Below are positions 53,095 to 60,321 of a stretch of 64,000 bases of DNA, one piece after another. This DNA comes from Acidobacteriota bacterium (GTDB taxonomy: Bacteria; Acidobacteriota; Terriglobia; Terriglobales; Acidobacteriaceae). The notes under the pieces were generated by a model that ran no database searches, was not told the origin of the DNA, and was given only the letters and a program-made list of their open reading frames with translations. Each line of letters starts with the position of its first letter. Position 1 is the first letter of the stretch. The stretch covers positions 289,170-353,169 of the forward strand of contig JABCZL010000007.1 in assembly GCA_013289685.1 (NCBI GenBank), given 5' to 3'. A program made the position numbers and the translations under genes.

Positions 53095-53566
53095 GGGCCG
53101 GCTTTCGGCTCTCGGCTCTCGGCTTCCGGATCAGTTCTCAGTTCTCAGTTCTCTCGTGACGATGCATTCTCACCGCACGAGGATTCTGGATCCGAGAGCC
53201 GGAAGCCGCGTATCTTGTTGCGTTCTCGTGCAAGTCGTTACGTCTTCGTGTAAGTCGTTGAAATGTCGTAGGGACGCTTTACAGGCTCAAGGACGCGGGT
53301 TCTCTTCACGGACGATGCTTCGACTACCTGCGTCGATGATCGTCGCTGCCAGGGTCGTTTCCGGCTCAAGGAAGGGCATCCCACACGCCACCCGAAACTG
53401 AAAAAGCGAGGCTCCTCGACCCGACGCTGGGGAAAATACGTACATGGATGTACGTACAAATGGGCCCAAAGTATAGTCCGCGCTGACGTTAAGCGTCTTG
53501 AGGATGGGAAGCTAAGAGACAGAGGCGCCGAAAGCCGAAAGCCGAAAGCCGAAAGCCGACCTACTC
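53095..53566. repeat. Intergenic stretch with simple and inverted repeats
   Basis: No convincing gene is seen between the convergent genes. It holds tctcggctctcggctt and cagttctcagttctcagttctc tandem units (53105-53155), a perfect inverted repeat tacgtacat-gg-atgtacgta (53437-53456) and a gaaagccgaaagccgaaagccga tandem array (53530-53560). Confidence 0.65.
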
Positions 53567-54247
53567 CTACGGCCCCTCGCCACCTTCGGCAGGAGCGAGA
53601 GGCAGACGGGTAGCCCCGCGCATCATCTCGCGCTCCTGGGGCGAGAACATCCCTTTGAATCGTCCGGAGTCGATGATTCTTTCCCGCTGGTCCGGCGGCA
53701 TCGAACGCAAGTCGCGAACGGCTGTGGTCACCATGCGCTGGCGCTCCGGTGGAAGCTGCCGCATCTGGCCGTAGATCTGTCGCGCCTGTTGTTTCTGCGC
53801 GGGGGTCAGATGCTCCCAGGTCTCCATGCGGTTCAGCACGCGCAACTGCTGTTGCGGCGGGAGGTTCGAGAAATGCTGCAAGCGTTGCCGAAGAATCTGT
53901 TGTTGCTGCGGCGGCAGACGGCGAAACCCGGGATCCCGCTGCAGTTCGCGTTCCTGCTCGGCGGGGGGCATGTCTTTGTAGCGCCGCAGCCAATCTCCCG
54001 CATGGCCCTGCGGCCGCGGGCGTCCCTGCATTTGCGGCCGTCCCTGGAATTGCGGCCGTCCCTGCGGTGGCCGGGCTGCCGGCGGCCGAGGCGCCTGTTG
54101 CCGCGGTGCCGGAGGAGGCGCGGCCACATGCCTCTGCTGCGACGGGTGGAATGCGCCGCTGAGCGCGAGACCGGGAAGGGGAATGGTCATAGCGACCGCC
54201 AATCCGGCAGCCGCCAGCCAACCCGCCCTGTATTGTCCCCGGCTCAT
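53567..54247 (-). CDS. DUF3106 domain protein
   Basis: The ATG at 54247 follows aaggcggg. A hydrophobic signal-like stretch (WLAAAGLAVAMTIPLPGLALSG) leads to a Pro/Gln/Arg-rich linker with FQGRPQMQGRPRPQG repeats (about residues 45-85) and three degenerate helical repeats with the DUF3106 pattern (DMPPAEQERELQRDPGFRRLPPQQQQILRQRL, LPPQQQLRVLNRMETWEHLTPAQKQQARQIY, LPPERQRMVTTAVRDLRSMPPDQRERI). The repeat spacing recalls Spy/CpxP-like periplasmic proteins. It follows the ECF sigma/anti-sigma pair on the same strand and is a likely regulon member. Confidence 0.82.
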   Translation of the reverse strand: MSRGQYRAGWLAAAGLAVAMTIPLPGLALSGAFHPSQQRHVAAPPPAPRQQAPRPPAARPPQGRPQFQGRPQMQGRPRPQGHAGDWLRRYKDMPPAEQERELQRDPGFRRLPPQQQQILRQRLQHFSNLPPQQQLRVLNRMETWEHLTPAQKQQARQIYGQMRQLPPERQRMVTTAVRDLRSMPPDQRERIIDSGRFKGMFSPQEREMMRGATRLPLAPAEGGEGP

Positions 54248-54340
54248 TTTTCCCGCCTTGCCTTGCACTTCGCCGTTCAGTATGCAACTTCGACAAATAG
54301 CGCGCGAATCTTCTATTGGATCCGCTACCTATTGGATCCG

Positions 54341-54817
54341 CTACGGATTCGCTACGACATCCTGCTGCACATCCAGGTCATCGAGCATCTCGAAATCCGA
54401 ATACATGTCGTGATTATTTTCCAGCGCCTGCAGATCGCTGACCGCCGTGCCCGGTTGTTCAACAATCGTGGCTTCCTGTCCATGATTGCTGATCTTGCCC
54501 CGCGCAAAGAACAGGCCCACGCCCACTCCCAGAATCACGGTGAGCGCGGCCGCCAGCACGGGACGGCGAAACCAATGCAGCCAGCCCGCCTGTGGTTTGG
54601 CCATTTCTTCACGGAGGCGGGCCTGCAGGCGCACGTCAAAATACGGCGTCGGCTCCGGAACCTGCCATTCATCGAGTACTGTCATGGTCGAGCGCATGGC
54701 CTGCAATTGCTCGGCGCACGCGCCACAACTTTCGAGATGCTTGCCTTCGTCCACGGTGAGTTCGCTGAACCCAGCCGCCACGTCGGGCATCCGTTCACGA
54801 ATTTCATTGCAATTCAT
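54341..54817 (-). CDS. Anti-sigma factor with zinc-finger (zf-HC2) domain
   Basis: I start at the ATG at 54817 because of the ggggaagcg 7 bp upstream. The N-terminal 45 residues carry the HxxxCxxC site (KHLESCGACAEQLQ) of anti-sigma factors, preceded by CNEIRERMPDVAAGFSELT. A single membrane helix (about residues 87-105, VLAAALTVILGVGVGLFFA) divides it from a short acidic periplasmic tail. It lies 96 bp downstream of the ECF sigma gene and should hold that sigma factor inactive until an envelope signal triggers release. Confidence 0.87.
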   Translation of the reverse strand: MNCNEIRERMPDVAAGFSELTVDEGKHLESCGACAEQLQAMRSTMTVLDEWQVPEPTPYFDVRLQARLREEMAKPQAGWLHWFRRPVLAAALTVILGVGVGLFFARGKISNHGQEATIVEQPGTAVSDLQALENNHDMYSDFEMLDDLDVQQDVVANP

Positions 54818-54913
54818 AACCGCTTCCCCTTTACCACTCTCTTCTCTCTTCGCCACTGTCTCTTCGTTTTCGCTCTTCGCTCACAATCAGTGCTCACAAA
54901 TAAATCAGTCTGG

Positions 54914-55693
54914 CTACACAAATTCTTTTAACTGTTCCCGCAAAGTCTCATACGCCCGGAAGAGCAACGATTTGGTCGCCGACTCACTCTTCTTCAGTAC
55001 TTCGGCAATCTGCTTGTAGTCCATCTGCTGGTACTTGTGCATGACCACCGCCAGCCGCTGCTGCTCGGGCAAAGCTTCCACTTTACTGCGAATGGCCAGC
55101 ATGCGCTCGCGCCGCACCATGACCTGCTCGGCGGTCAAATTGCCGTCGGGCAACTCGAGCGTGGCGCCGCTTTCCTGGTCCGGCTCGTCGAGGCTGACCT
55201 GCACCTCGGGCCGCTCGTGGCGCGTATCGCGCGCATGATTTACCGCGAGATTGGTCGCGATGCGATACAGCCACGTCGTAAACTTTGCGCTGGCCTCGTA
55301 ACTGGCCCGCGAGCGATACACCCGCAAAAAAACTTCCTGCGCCAGATCTTCCGCCGCTGCCGCGTTGCGCACCATCCGGTACATAAAACTGATCATCGGA
55401 CGGCGATACTTCTGCACCAGGTAATCGAACGCCGACGAGTCGCCCACCTTGGCGCGCAGCATGATCTCGGCGTCGGACGGCTCTCCGCCCACCACCGCCG
55501 GTGAGAACGCAGACGAAGGTTGCGGCGTCGTCGCAGCCATCAGCATGCCCCGATCCAGTGCAGCTGTGCTCACATTAGTTTCAACCCCGTCGGGGCCCGA
55601 AAGTTGCGTGCCTTGCTGGCCGTCAGGAGGCGCGGAAGTCCCTTTGGATGAAGGAGATACAGGTGTCCGCGAGGGTTTTGGCTCGAGCGCCAT
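54914..55693 (-). CDS. ECF-type RNA polymerase sigma factor
   Basis: Region 2 (DAEIMLRAKVGDSSAFDYLVQKYRRPMISFMYRMVRNAAAAEDLAQEVFLRVYRSRASYEASAKFTTWLYRIATNLAVNHAR) and region 4 (LRSKVEALPEQQRLAVVMHKYQQMDYKQIAEVLKKSESATKSLLFRAYETLREQL) are both complete. The track start adds about 75 low-complexity residues before region 2; a shorter start such as the ATG near 55546 is possible. It is followed on the same strand by its anti-sigma factor and by a DUF3106 gene. The group resembles ECF sigma factors of envelope stress response. Confidence 0.92.
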   Translation of the reverse strand: MALEPKPSRTPVSPSSKGTSAPPDGQQGTQLSGPDGVETNVSTAALDRGMLMAATTPQPSSAFSPAVVGGEPSDAEIMLRAKVGDSSAFDYLVQKYRRPMISFMYRMVRNAAAAEDLAQEVFLRVYRSRASYEASAKFTTWLYRIATNLAVNHARDTRHERPEVQVSLDEPDQESGATLELPDGNLTAEQVMVRRERMLAIRSKVEALPEQQRLAVVMHKYQQMDYKQIAEVLKKSESATKSLLFRAYETLREQLKEFV

Positions 55694-56001
55694 GGGAAAG
55701 ATGATTTAGCCAGGACGCAACCGGGCCCCGAGCCCGCCCTTTGCGCCGCCGCCGATAGGCTACCATGCGCGGGCATGGGGCCGAAACCCGGTAGCGGCAA
55801 GGCGCGAGCTTGGGGATGGAGAGAAATTGCTGATTGTTGATTTTTGACTGCTGATTGAAAACCTTCAACCGCGGGAAGCTTGGGTTTCAATCGAATCAAG
55901 AATCAGGAAATCACAAATCCCCCAACCGCGCGCCAGAAGCGGCAGTCGGCCCGGCAAGTTGCATAATCCGCGCGCAAATGTTTGAATGAAATGACTCTCG
56001 C
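55694..56001. other. Intergenic stretch with a ttgattgttgattt repeat
   Basis: No gene is seen. At 55825-55858 lies a variant of the repeat read in frame in imuB. A ttgcataatccg segment at 55958-55969 may be part of the tRNA promoter. Confidence 0.5.
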
Positions 56002-56076
56002 GGGCGCTTAACTCAGCGGTAGAGTGCCATCTTCACACGGTGGAAGTCATAGGTTCGAATCCTATAGCGCCCACCA
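56002..56076 (+). tRNA. tRNA-Val (anticodon CAC)
   Basis: The acceptor GGGCGCT/AGCGCCC, D-arm, anticodon stem CCATC/GGTGG around TTCACAC (anticodon CAC), T-arm ATAGGTTCGAATCCTAT and encoded CCA form a complete tRNA. It lies 132 bp upstream of the broken tRNA-Arg. Confidence 0.93.
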
Positions 56077-56208
56077 TTTTTTCATTCCCATGGCGGGGAG
56101 CGTCTCTCCCGCCCGTCCGATTCTTCCCCGGCTCCTGACTGTGCGAGCTTGCGATCGCGGGTTTGGGATCGCTCCAACTGCGGGTAAAATGAAGTCTGTG
56201 GTTCGCGC

Positions 56209-56249
56209 GGGCGCGTAGCTCAAACGGATAGAGCATCGGATTTCTAATC
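56209..56249 (+). pseudogene. 5' half of tRNA-Arg (anticodon TCT), interrupted after the anticodon loop
   Basis: GGGCGCG TA GCTC..GAGC A TCGGA TTTCTAA TC is the first half of a normal tRNA-Arg(TCT). From 56250 the sequence (gtccaactcac) does not pair to complete the anticodon stem and no T-arm or acceptor 3' strand follows. The break is at the usual tyrosine-integrase crossover region, so this looks like an attachment junction. Confidence 0.82.
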
Positions 56250-56545
56250 GTCCAACTCACTTTTCCCGCCTGCCTATTTTCTTGCAGTTACAACGACTTG
56301 GGAAATTCCCCGCGTGCGGAATGTGCGGTCCGGTGAGGACCTGTCGAGAGGTGTTGGGCATAGTTTGGGCACGATTTTCCGCGCGGCGCATCCGACAGAA
56401 AAGTCCGTCGCGCTGCGGGCAATTCCGTTTCAGTAGAGGTCCATCGTCCAAGGGCGGGTGAGATCGTCGCTCCTAGGCCTGTTTGCGGCCTCGCACGGGC
56501 CATTCTAAGAGACACACTGGTATCCGATCCGGCACCTTCTGTGGA
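56250..56545. other. Left junction of the element, no intact gene
   Basis: Only short ORFs cross this 296-bp stretch. A minus-strand frame with RAENRAQTMPNTSRQVLTG could be the end of a lost gene, but I cannot assign it. Confidence 0.4.
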
Positions 56546-56731
56546 TTAGTGTTTCCGCGGTGGTTTGTTCTTCTGGAGTGCTTCTTCCGCTGCTCGTCGG
56601 GCTAAGGTCAAAATCAAGGTAGAGCGCGACAACTGGACCCCTGGCCACAGCTGTGCAGCGGCTTCTTGCAGCAGCTTCCAATCAGACTCACTTAGCTTTA
56701 CAGAGGCGGCGATCGTTCGCTTCGTGTTCAC
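56546..56731 (-). CDS. Small ribbon-helix-helix-like DNA-binding protein
   Basis: I take the GTG at 56731, giving MNTKRTIAASVKLSESDWKLLQEAA..LWPGVQLSRSTLILTLARRAAEEALQKNKPPRKH (61 residues). A short basic strand then two helices (SESDWKLLQEAAAQL; LSRSTLILTLARRAAEEAL) match the ribbon-helix-helix layout of Arc/MetJ-like repressors, although the identity is weak. It is the only minus-strand gene of the element and faces the rightward cluster across a perfect 18-bp palindrome, as a phage repressor would. Function is inferred from layout. Confidence 0.55.
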   Translation of the reverse strand: MNTKRTIAASVKLSESDWKLLQEAAAQLWPGVQLSRSTLILTLARRAAEEALQKNKPPRKH

Positions 56732-56783
56732 GTCTTCAATTCTGCTGTTCTCCGGCCTTCTGGCACAACAAAATAATACTAGT

Positions 56784-56833
56784 GAATCCAAGGATTCTTT
56801 TTGCTACACTCTCAGCCGAAGGTATACCTTCGG
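56784..56833. promoter_or_regulatory. Divergent control region with two inverted repeats
   Basis: gaatcc-aa-ggattc (56784-56797) and the perfect palindrome ccgaaggtataccttcgg (56816-56833) lie between the divergent small regulator gene and the first rightward gene. A ttgcta -35-like box overlaps (56811 region). Candidate operator for the small regulator. Confidence 0.6.
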
Positions 56834-56866
56834 TCCACTCAGGACCACACAGAAAGAGAGTGACCC

Positions 56867-57133
56867 ATGGGACACGCAATCGCAGCACCTCTCCGCAACT
56901 CCCTCCGCACACCTATTCCTTTTCCGACAGCCTACGAAACGATCATCAAAGATCGGGTCGACCGCAAACAGGTAAAGCTGCTCTTGTGCGACCTGCATCT
57001 CGACCGCGCGAGCGAATCGGCTTTCTGCATTTTGACGGGCACGATTGCGCCGGCAGCGTGCTGTGATCAATGCCAGATCGAACAGGCTGAAGCACTGGCG
57101 ACCGCGCCGCGGCCGGACTGGGGGCGCTTATGA
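56867..57133 (+). CDS. Hypothetical small element protein, first rightward gene
   Basis: The 88-residue frame reads MGHAIAAPLRNSLRTPIPF, then a middle with cysteine pairs (LLLCDLHLDRASESAFCI and CCDQCQIEQAEAL), which could bind a metal. A gagag lies just before the ATG. Its stop overlaps the start of the next gene (ATGA). The layout starts the rightward early cluster. No family recognised. Confidence 0.55.
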   Translation: MGHAIAAPLRNSLRTPIPFPTAYETIIKDRVDRKQVKLLLCDLHLDRASESAFCILTGTIAPAACCDQCQIEQAEALATAPRPDWGRL

Positions 57134-57351
57134 TTGATGCGCGCCACTCGCCGTATGAACGGCGCCGCTCCGATCTTTCCACCCTTCGCGGGCTCTCTCC
57201 GAAGTTGGCCGCGATGATCTGGCGTCTGCTCGTAATTCTCCTTCTGGCCGCGATGATCCTTTTCTCGTGGGCTTGGCTCAGCCACAACAATGCAGGGCCG
57301 TCCGGTGTCAGCTGTGGCACAGAAACGGGGGAGCCGTGCGGCAAGCCGTGA
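57130..57351 (+). CDS. Small single-pass membrane protein
   Basis: The 73-residue product has a positively charged N-terminus (MIDARHSPYERRRSD) and one membrane helix at about residues 29-50 (MIWRLLVILLLAAMILFSWAWL) with a short cysteine-containing outside tail (SCGTETGEPCGKP). It overlaps both neighbours by 4 bp (ATGA and GTGA), so translation is coupled. Function unknown. Confidence 0.55.
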   Translation: MIDARHSPYERRRSDLSTLRGLSPKLAAMIWRLLVILLLAAMILFSWAWLSHNNAGPSGVSCGTETGEPCGKP

Positions 57352-57629
57352 AACGAATAAAGCTGCTTGTGAAGGGAACCATGAGCCAGGCGGAGTCTGC
57401 CGCGTTGGCGCATGGCATCCAGTTGGGCGCCGTCACACAAACGAAATGCAAGGATCAATCGTTTTACTGCGAGGCCTTCGTCGACGAAAGCTACCAGGCC
57501 GCGGTCCGGATCTGGTTTGCGGCCGCGGATCATAAAAACTTGGTCGGATATTCTCACGGGTCGCTGCTGTGGTTTGCAATCGAGGAGCAGGCGATCGAGC
57601 ATGAAAGCGAGGTCAGCCATGCCGGCTAG
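57348..57629 (+). CDS. Hypothetical soluble element protein
   Basis: A GTG overlapping the previous stop gives VKRIKLLVKGTMSQAESAAL and 93 residues; the ATG at 57381, just after aaggga, is the alternative. The body is alpha/beta with IQLGAVTQTKCKDQSFYCEAFVDESYQAAVRIWFAAADHKNLVGYSH and no recognised motif. It lies in the overlapping gene run, its stop overlapping the next ORF. Confidence 0.5.
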   Translation: MKRIKLLVKGTMSQAESAALAHGIQLGAVTQTKCKDQSFYCEAFVDESYQAAVRIWFAAADHKNLVGYSHGSLLWFAIEEQAIEHESEVSHAG

Positions 57630-57792
57630 TCGCATCCAACGGGACGTTTGGCGGGAGTTCTCGACTGGCGACATCGAAAACATTGTCGCCTGCCTTGTTC
57701 TGCGATGCGACGCTGGGGTGATCGAGGAAGATGAGCTGTCGGTCCTTTGGCTTTGCGGGTGCGAATTATTCCGGCGCCGGAGGGCAGCATGA
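57619..57792 (+). CDS. Hypothetical small element protein
   Basis: The ATG at 57619 follows gagg by 6 bp and overlaps the upstream gene. It gives MPASRIQRDVWREFSTGDIE and 57 residues in all, ending in basic RRRRAA, with three cysteines. No family recognised. The stop overlaps the next start by ATGA. Confidence 0.5.
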   Translation: MPASRIQRDVWREFSTGDIENIVACLVLRCDAGVIEEDELSVLWLCGCELFRRRRAA

Positions 57793-57908
57793 AGATGCTC
57801 TGGTGTTCCGAGATCGTTCTAATCGGGCTCACAACCGTGGTGATCACCGCCGCGCTGGTCGATGCGGTGAGGGAGCACCGAAAACGACGCAGGGAAAAAC
57901 AGCTATGA
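57789..57908 (+). CDS. 39-residue membrane protein
   Basis: Too short for the track. An ATG after ggagggcagc and overlapping the previous stop (ATGA) encodes MKMLWCSEIVLIGLTTVVIT then AALVDAVREHRKRRREKQL: one membrane helix (about 9-25) and a basic cytoplasmic tail. The good ribosome site and the coupled overlaps on both sides make translation likely. Confidence 0.5.
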   Translation: MKMLWCSEIVLIGLTTVVITAALVDAVREHRKRRREKQL

Positions 57909-58060
57909 GCGAGCGCTGGCAAGAATTTTTGCTCGCGGCCGTCGTCCTGCTCTGCGCTTTTTTGTGGAAATGGAAACGCGAACGCCGGCGCGCGCGAGAA
58001 ACGCGAAGGGCGCAGCAGCGCGCCGGCTACCGGATCGACGGCTCCGCCGGTACGCCCTAA
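57905..58060 (+). CDS. 51-residue membrane protein
   Basis: An ATG overlapping the previous stop (ATGA) begins MSERWQEFLLAAVVLLCAFL, a membrane helix (about residues 7-22), followed by a strongly basic segment (KWKRERRRARETRRAQQRAG). The N-terminal helix with a basic tail resembles the upstream 39-residue protein, and the two could be a paired lysis or membrane-anchor set, but that is speculative. It ends the overlapping run before a terminator. Confidence 0.5.
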   Translation: MSERWQEFLLAAVVLLCAFLWKWKRERRRARETRRAQQRAGYRIDGSAGTP

Positions 58061-58100
58061 AAACAGGCTTGCCGACGGGGGAGTCGGCAGTGACGAGGAA

Positions 58101-58142
58101 CGGCGAGCGGCTCGGGGGAGTACGCTCGCCGGTTCTCTTTTT
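58101..58142 (+). terminator. Rho-independent terminator in the element
   Basis: The 9-bp stem cggcgagcg..cgctcgccg is followed by ttctctttttc. A second stem (tgccgac-gtcggca) lies just upstream. Confidence 0.8.
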
Positions 58143-58153
58143 CGGAGGGGATC

Positions 58154-58423
58154 TTGAGTCGCAATCCAATTTGGCCGTTGTATGGCGTGGTGCGGATCGC
58201 GGACATTCTCGCCAGGTGGACGGTGCGGGCTGACAAAGAGCGCAAGTACCAGCAGAGCCGACGAAGACGCACGGATGTGCTGTACGGGAGACGCGCCTCC
58301 GATGTGACCTCGCCTCGTGGCCTTCACTCGCTCCACATTCATTGGCTGCCAGCGCTTCTGCTCGGAGGCCTGGGCGCGCTGATTCTGCATTGGCTGTGGG
58401 TCGGAGCGACGATCAGCCGCTAA
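58154..58423 (+). CDS. Small membrane protein with basic middle
   Basis: A TTG start 4-5 bp after ggagggg gives MSRNPIWPLYGVVRIADILA and 89 residues. A basic stretch (DKERKYQQSRRRRTD) lies in the middle and one membrane helix near the C-terminus (about 65-83, LPALLLGGLGALILHWLWV). No family recognised. It follows the terminator, so it is the first gene of a second element transcript. Confidence 0.5.
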   Translation: MSRNPIWPLYGVVRIADILARWTVRADKERKYQQSRRRRTDVLYGRRASDVTSPRGLHSLHIHWLPALLLGGLGALILHWLWVGATISR

Positions 58424-58552
58424 CGGCGATTCTTTGGGCGCATTTCGGGCACCATCACTGCGAAGCCGCGCCCCGTAAGGCTTTTCGGGGACGCTCCGGA
58501 TATCGAATCCGCTGTGCCCTGCCTTTTGCAATTCGCGCTGGACTGATCACTA

Positions 58553-59044
58553 GTGAATCGGGCAGAATTGTTATCCGTGAAGATCATTGAAAACGCGGTA
58601 GAAGTGCTTCAGGATCCGGCGTTCGTCCGAGACCTCGTGGATCTAGTGGTGAGCTTGGCGGATTCCGAATGGCATTCCGAATGGCATGTGACGGATGCGA
58701 TCGTCGTCCCCAGAATTTTCTGGGTAATCACCAACCATAGCTTTAACCCTCCCCCGACCGACGCTCAACTGGAAGAACTGAAACGCGATGCACACACCAG
58801 CCGCCACGAGGGAGAGATTGTTCGGATTCTTGATAAGAGCAAATTGCCGGAGGCCCTGAGGAAACGCGCTGCTGCGGCTGCTGAGATTCAAGCTGTCAAG
58901 GATGGCACAGCTCCCCGCGACGTGTCCGAAAGACGGCTGCTCTATCTTGCCTCGCAACTCGAAGCGCAGTGGCCCGAGATTCCACCGTCTCCCGGGAGAA
59001 GAGCGCCCGGAGTTCCCGAGAAGAAGAGAGGGAAAAAGGTGTAA
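58553..59044 (+). CDS. Hypothetical element protein (163 aa)
   Basis: A GTG start gives MNRAELLSVKIIENAVEVLQ then DPAFVRDLVDLVVSLADSEWHSEWH, a helical N-terminus with a short HSEWH duplication, a charged middle (RDAHTSRHEGEIVRILDK) and a basic tail. I do not recognise it. The GTG has no strong ribosome site, so a later start (the GTG at 58577, VKIIENAV) is possible. A non-coding gap of 129 bp precedes it. Confidence 0.5.
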   Translation: MNRAELLSVKIIENAVEVLQDPAFVRDLVDLVVSLADSEWHSEWHVTDAIVVPRIFWVITNHSFNPPPTDAQLEELKRDAHTSRHEGEIVRILDKSKLPEALRKRAAAAAEIQAVKDGTAPRDVSERRLLYLASQLEAQWPEIPPSPGRRAPGVPEKKRGKKV

Positions 59045-59200
59045 AATTCCGCCAGTACAGCGCAACATTCCAACGCTGTCTATATCCATAAGCATCGATC
59101 TTTCCAGCCACACACCGCGTCCCGTCAAGGATTTCCATACATAGGCCTTGATCGATATTGACATTCTCCCCTTCCTGCGCTACGTTCGCCTCAGAACGAT

Positions 59201-59226
59201 GCGCAACACCGTCGAAAGTGTTGCGC
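59201..59226. promoter_or_regulatory. 9-bp inverted repeat upstream of small genes
   Basis: gcgcaacac-cgtcgaaa-gtgttgcgc is a perfect stem, followed by a third related half (aacacgcaaca). It could be an operator or hairpin ahead of the next gene. Nothing else is seen in 59045-59251. Confidence 0.5.
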
Positions 59227-59251
59227 AACACGCAACAGGGGGACGGGCCTC

Positions 59252-59503
59252 ATGGCGGAGACGTACGAAGTTCTCTGGAGCGGCACGAAGGACACGGAGT
59301 TCCAGAAATCTCAACAGCGACCAGCCACAGAGCTTCCGCTCGATGCACGACAGCACATTGGAAACGCTGGGGTTGCGCGCAAGCGCAGGCAGCATGCAAC
59401 TTCGGACGATGCGAACGCGGCGCGAATCCGAGAGCAGTGGCACCGCGAAAATCAACCGATCGCGACCAGCAGCTTACCGAGAGGCGAGCCGATCAAAACT
59501 TAG
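59252..59503 (+). CDS. Hypothetical small element protein
   Basis: The frame reads MAETYEVLWSGTKDTEFQKS and continues as a charged, Arg/Gln/Ala-rich sequence of 83 residues with no membrane segment. A purine-rich gggggacggg is 10 bp before the ATG. The next gene starts 2 bp after its stop. No family recognised. Confidence 0.4.
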   Translation: MAETYEVLWSGTKDTEFQKSQQRPATELPLDARQHIGNAGVARKRRQHATSDDANAARIREQWHRENQPIATSSLPRGEPIKT

Positions 59504-59505
59504 CC

Positions 59506-59661
59506 ATGCCGCAACAATCGCTACAGTCCGAACCGCGGAAACGGCGAGGCTCTCAGCTTCCTTGGGATGGCCCGAAACCGCGCAGGAAGCCGAAGGGCAA
59601 GCCAGAGATGCGGCTGCCACAGCTAGTGCTCTTTCCTGAGAGCCAGCAGGCGACCCGATGA
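59506..59661 (+). CDS. Short basic element protein (51 aa)
   Basis: The ATG two bases after the previous stop gives MPQQSLQSEPRKRRGSQLPW then basic DGPKPRRKPKGKPEMRLPQLVLFPESQQATR. It is strongly basic and proline-rich, so it may be unfolded or nucleic-acid-binding. Its TGA overlaps the ATG of the next gene (ATGA), evidence for coupled translation. Confidence 0.45.
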   Translation: MPQQSLQSEPRKRRGSQLPWDGPKPRRKPKGKPEMRLPQLVLFPESQQATR

Positions 59662-60191
59662 GCGCCGTCTGTTCCATTTGTCGGAGAGAGGACCGCACGG
59701 CGATCGAGGAGAGCCACGTCGCTGGCATGAGCCTGCGCGCGATCGCGAAGGCCCATCCTGGAACGACCGCATGGAGTCTGCGTCGACACTTCGCGCATGT
59801 GCCGGCGATCATCGAGCAGCAGCAGCAGCTGCAGGTACGCCAGGTGCAGAACGATCGAGTGACTGCGAAGTTACCGGCACGCGTTGAATCGTTGCTTGCC
59901 GAGCTGGAGCGCATGACCGTGAACGCCAATCGACGCCGGGATTACGCGGCCGCGCTGAATGCAATCCGCGCCAGGCTCGCATGCTTGGAGATGTTGGGCA
60001 AGATCAGCGGCGAGCTGCGAGCAGGTGCCGGCGAGTTCGTGCCGGGAAATGTGGCGGCGGTTCAGCTGAACATCGCGCCCGCGGCTGCGCCCGAAAAAGA
60101 TCCTCAGTGGCTGGTGCGGCGCATGTGCGAAATCTACGGTCTGCAATGGCCGCGCGAGCATGCGGAGAGCGACGAGAGGAAGCCGAACTAG
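59658..60191 (+). CDS. Zinc/HTH protein resembling phage terminase small subunit
   Basis: The ATG overlaps the previous stop. The N-terminus MSAVCSICRREDRTAIEESHVAGMSLRAIAKAHPGTTAWSLRRHFAHVPAI has a CxxC pair and a helix-turn-helix (SLRAIAKAHPGTTAWSLRRHF) ending in a histidine pair that may complete a zinc site. A glutamine-rich coiled coil and a long helical body (to about 125) follow. The arrangement resembles phage terminase small subunits and related phage DNA-recognition proteins, but a terminase large subunit is not in the window, so a regulator is equally possible. A terminator follows. Confidence 0.55.
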   Translation: MSAVCSICRREDRTAIEESHVAGMSLRAIAKAHPGTTAWSLRRHFAHVPAIIEQQQQLQVRQVQNDRVTAKLPARVESLLAELERMTVNANRRRDYAAALNAIRARLACLEMLGKISGELRAGAGEFVPGNVAAVQLNIAPAAAPEKDPQWLVRRMCEIYGLQWPREHAESDERKPN

Positions 60192-60225
60192 TTCGCCGGT
60201 GAGCGGACCAACCGACCCGGCAGGC

Positions 60226-60262
60226 AGGAGCGGGAGGCAAACCAGCCCTCCGCTCTTTTCCT
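60226..60262 (+). terminator. Terminator after the terminase-like gene
   Basis: gagcgggagg pairs with cctccgctc (one bulge) and is followed by ttttccttt. Confidence 0.7.
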
Positions 60263-60321
60263 TTGTGGGAATGTAGGAAACCGACTGACGCGGAGCAGAA
60301 AGTATCTTCGCCAGGGGTTCC

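Noticed and set aside
53789-54931. 380-codon plus-strand ORF over the DUF3106 and anti-sigma genes
   Set aside because: Antisense to two supported genes, with no domain pattern.
56033-56260. Minus-strand ORF with GAIGFEPMTSTV
   Set aside because: It is the antisense translation of the tRNA-Val gene, a well-known annotation artefact.
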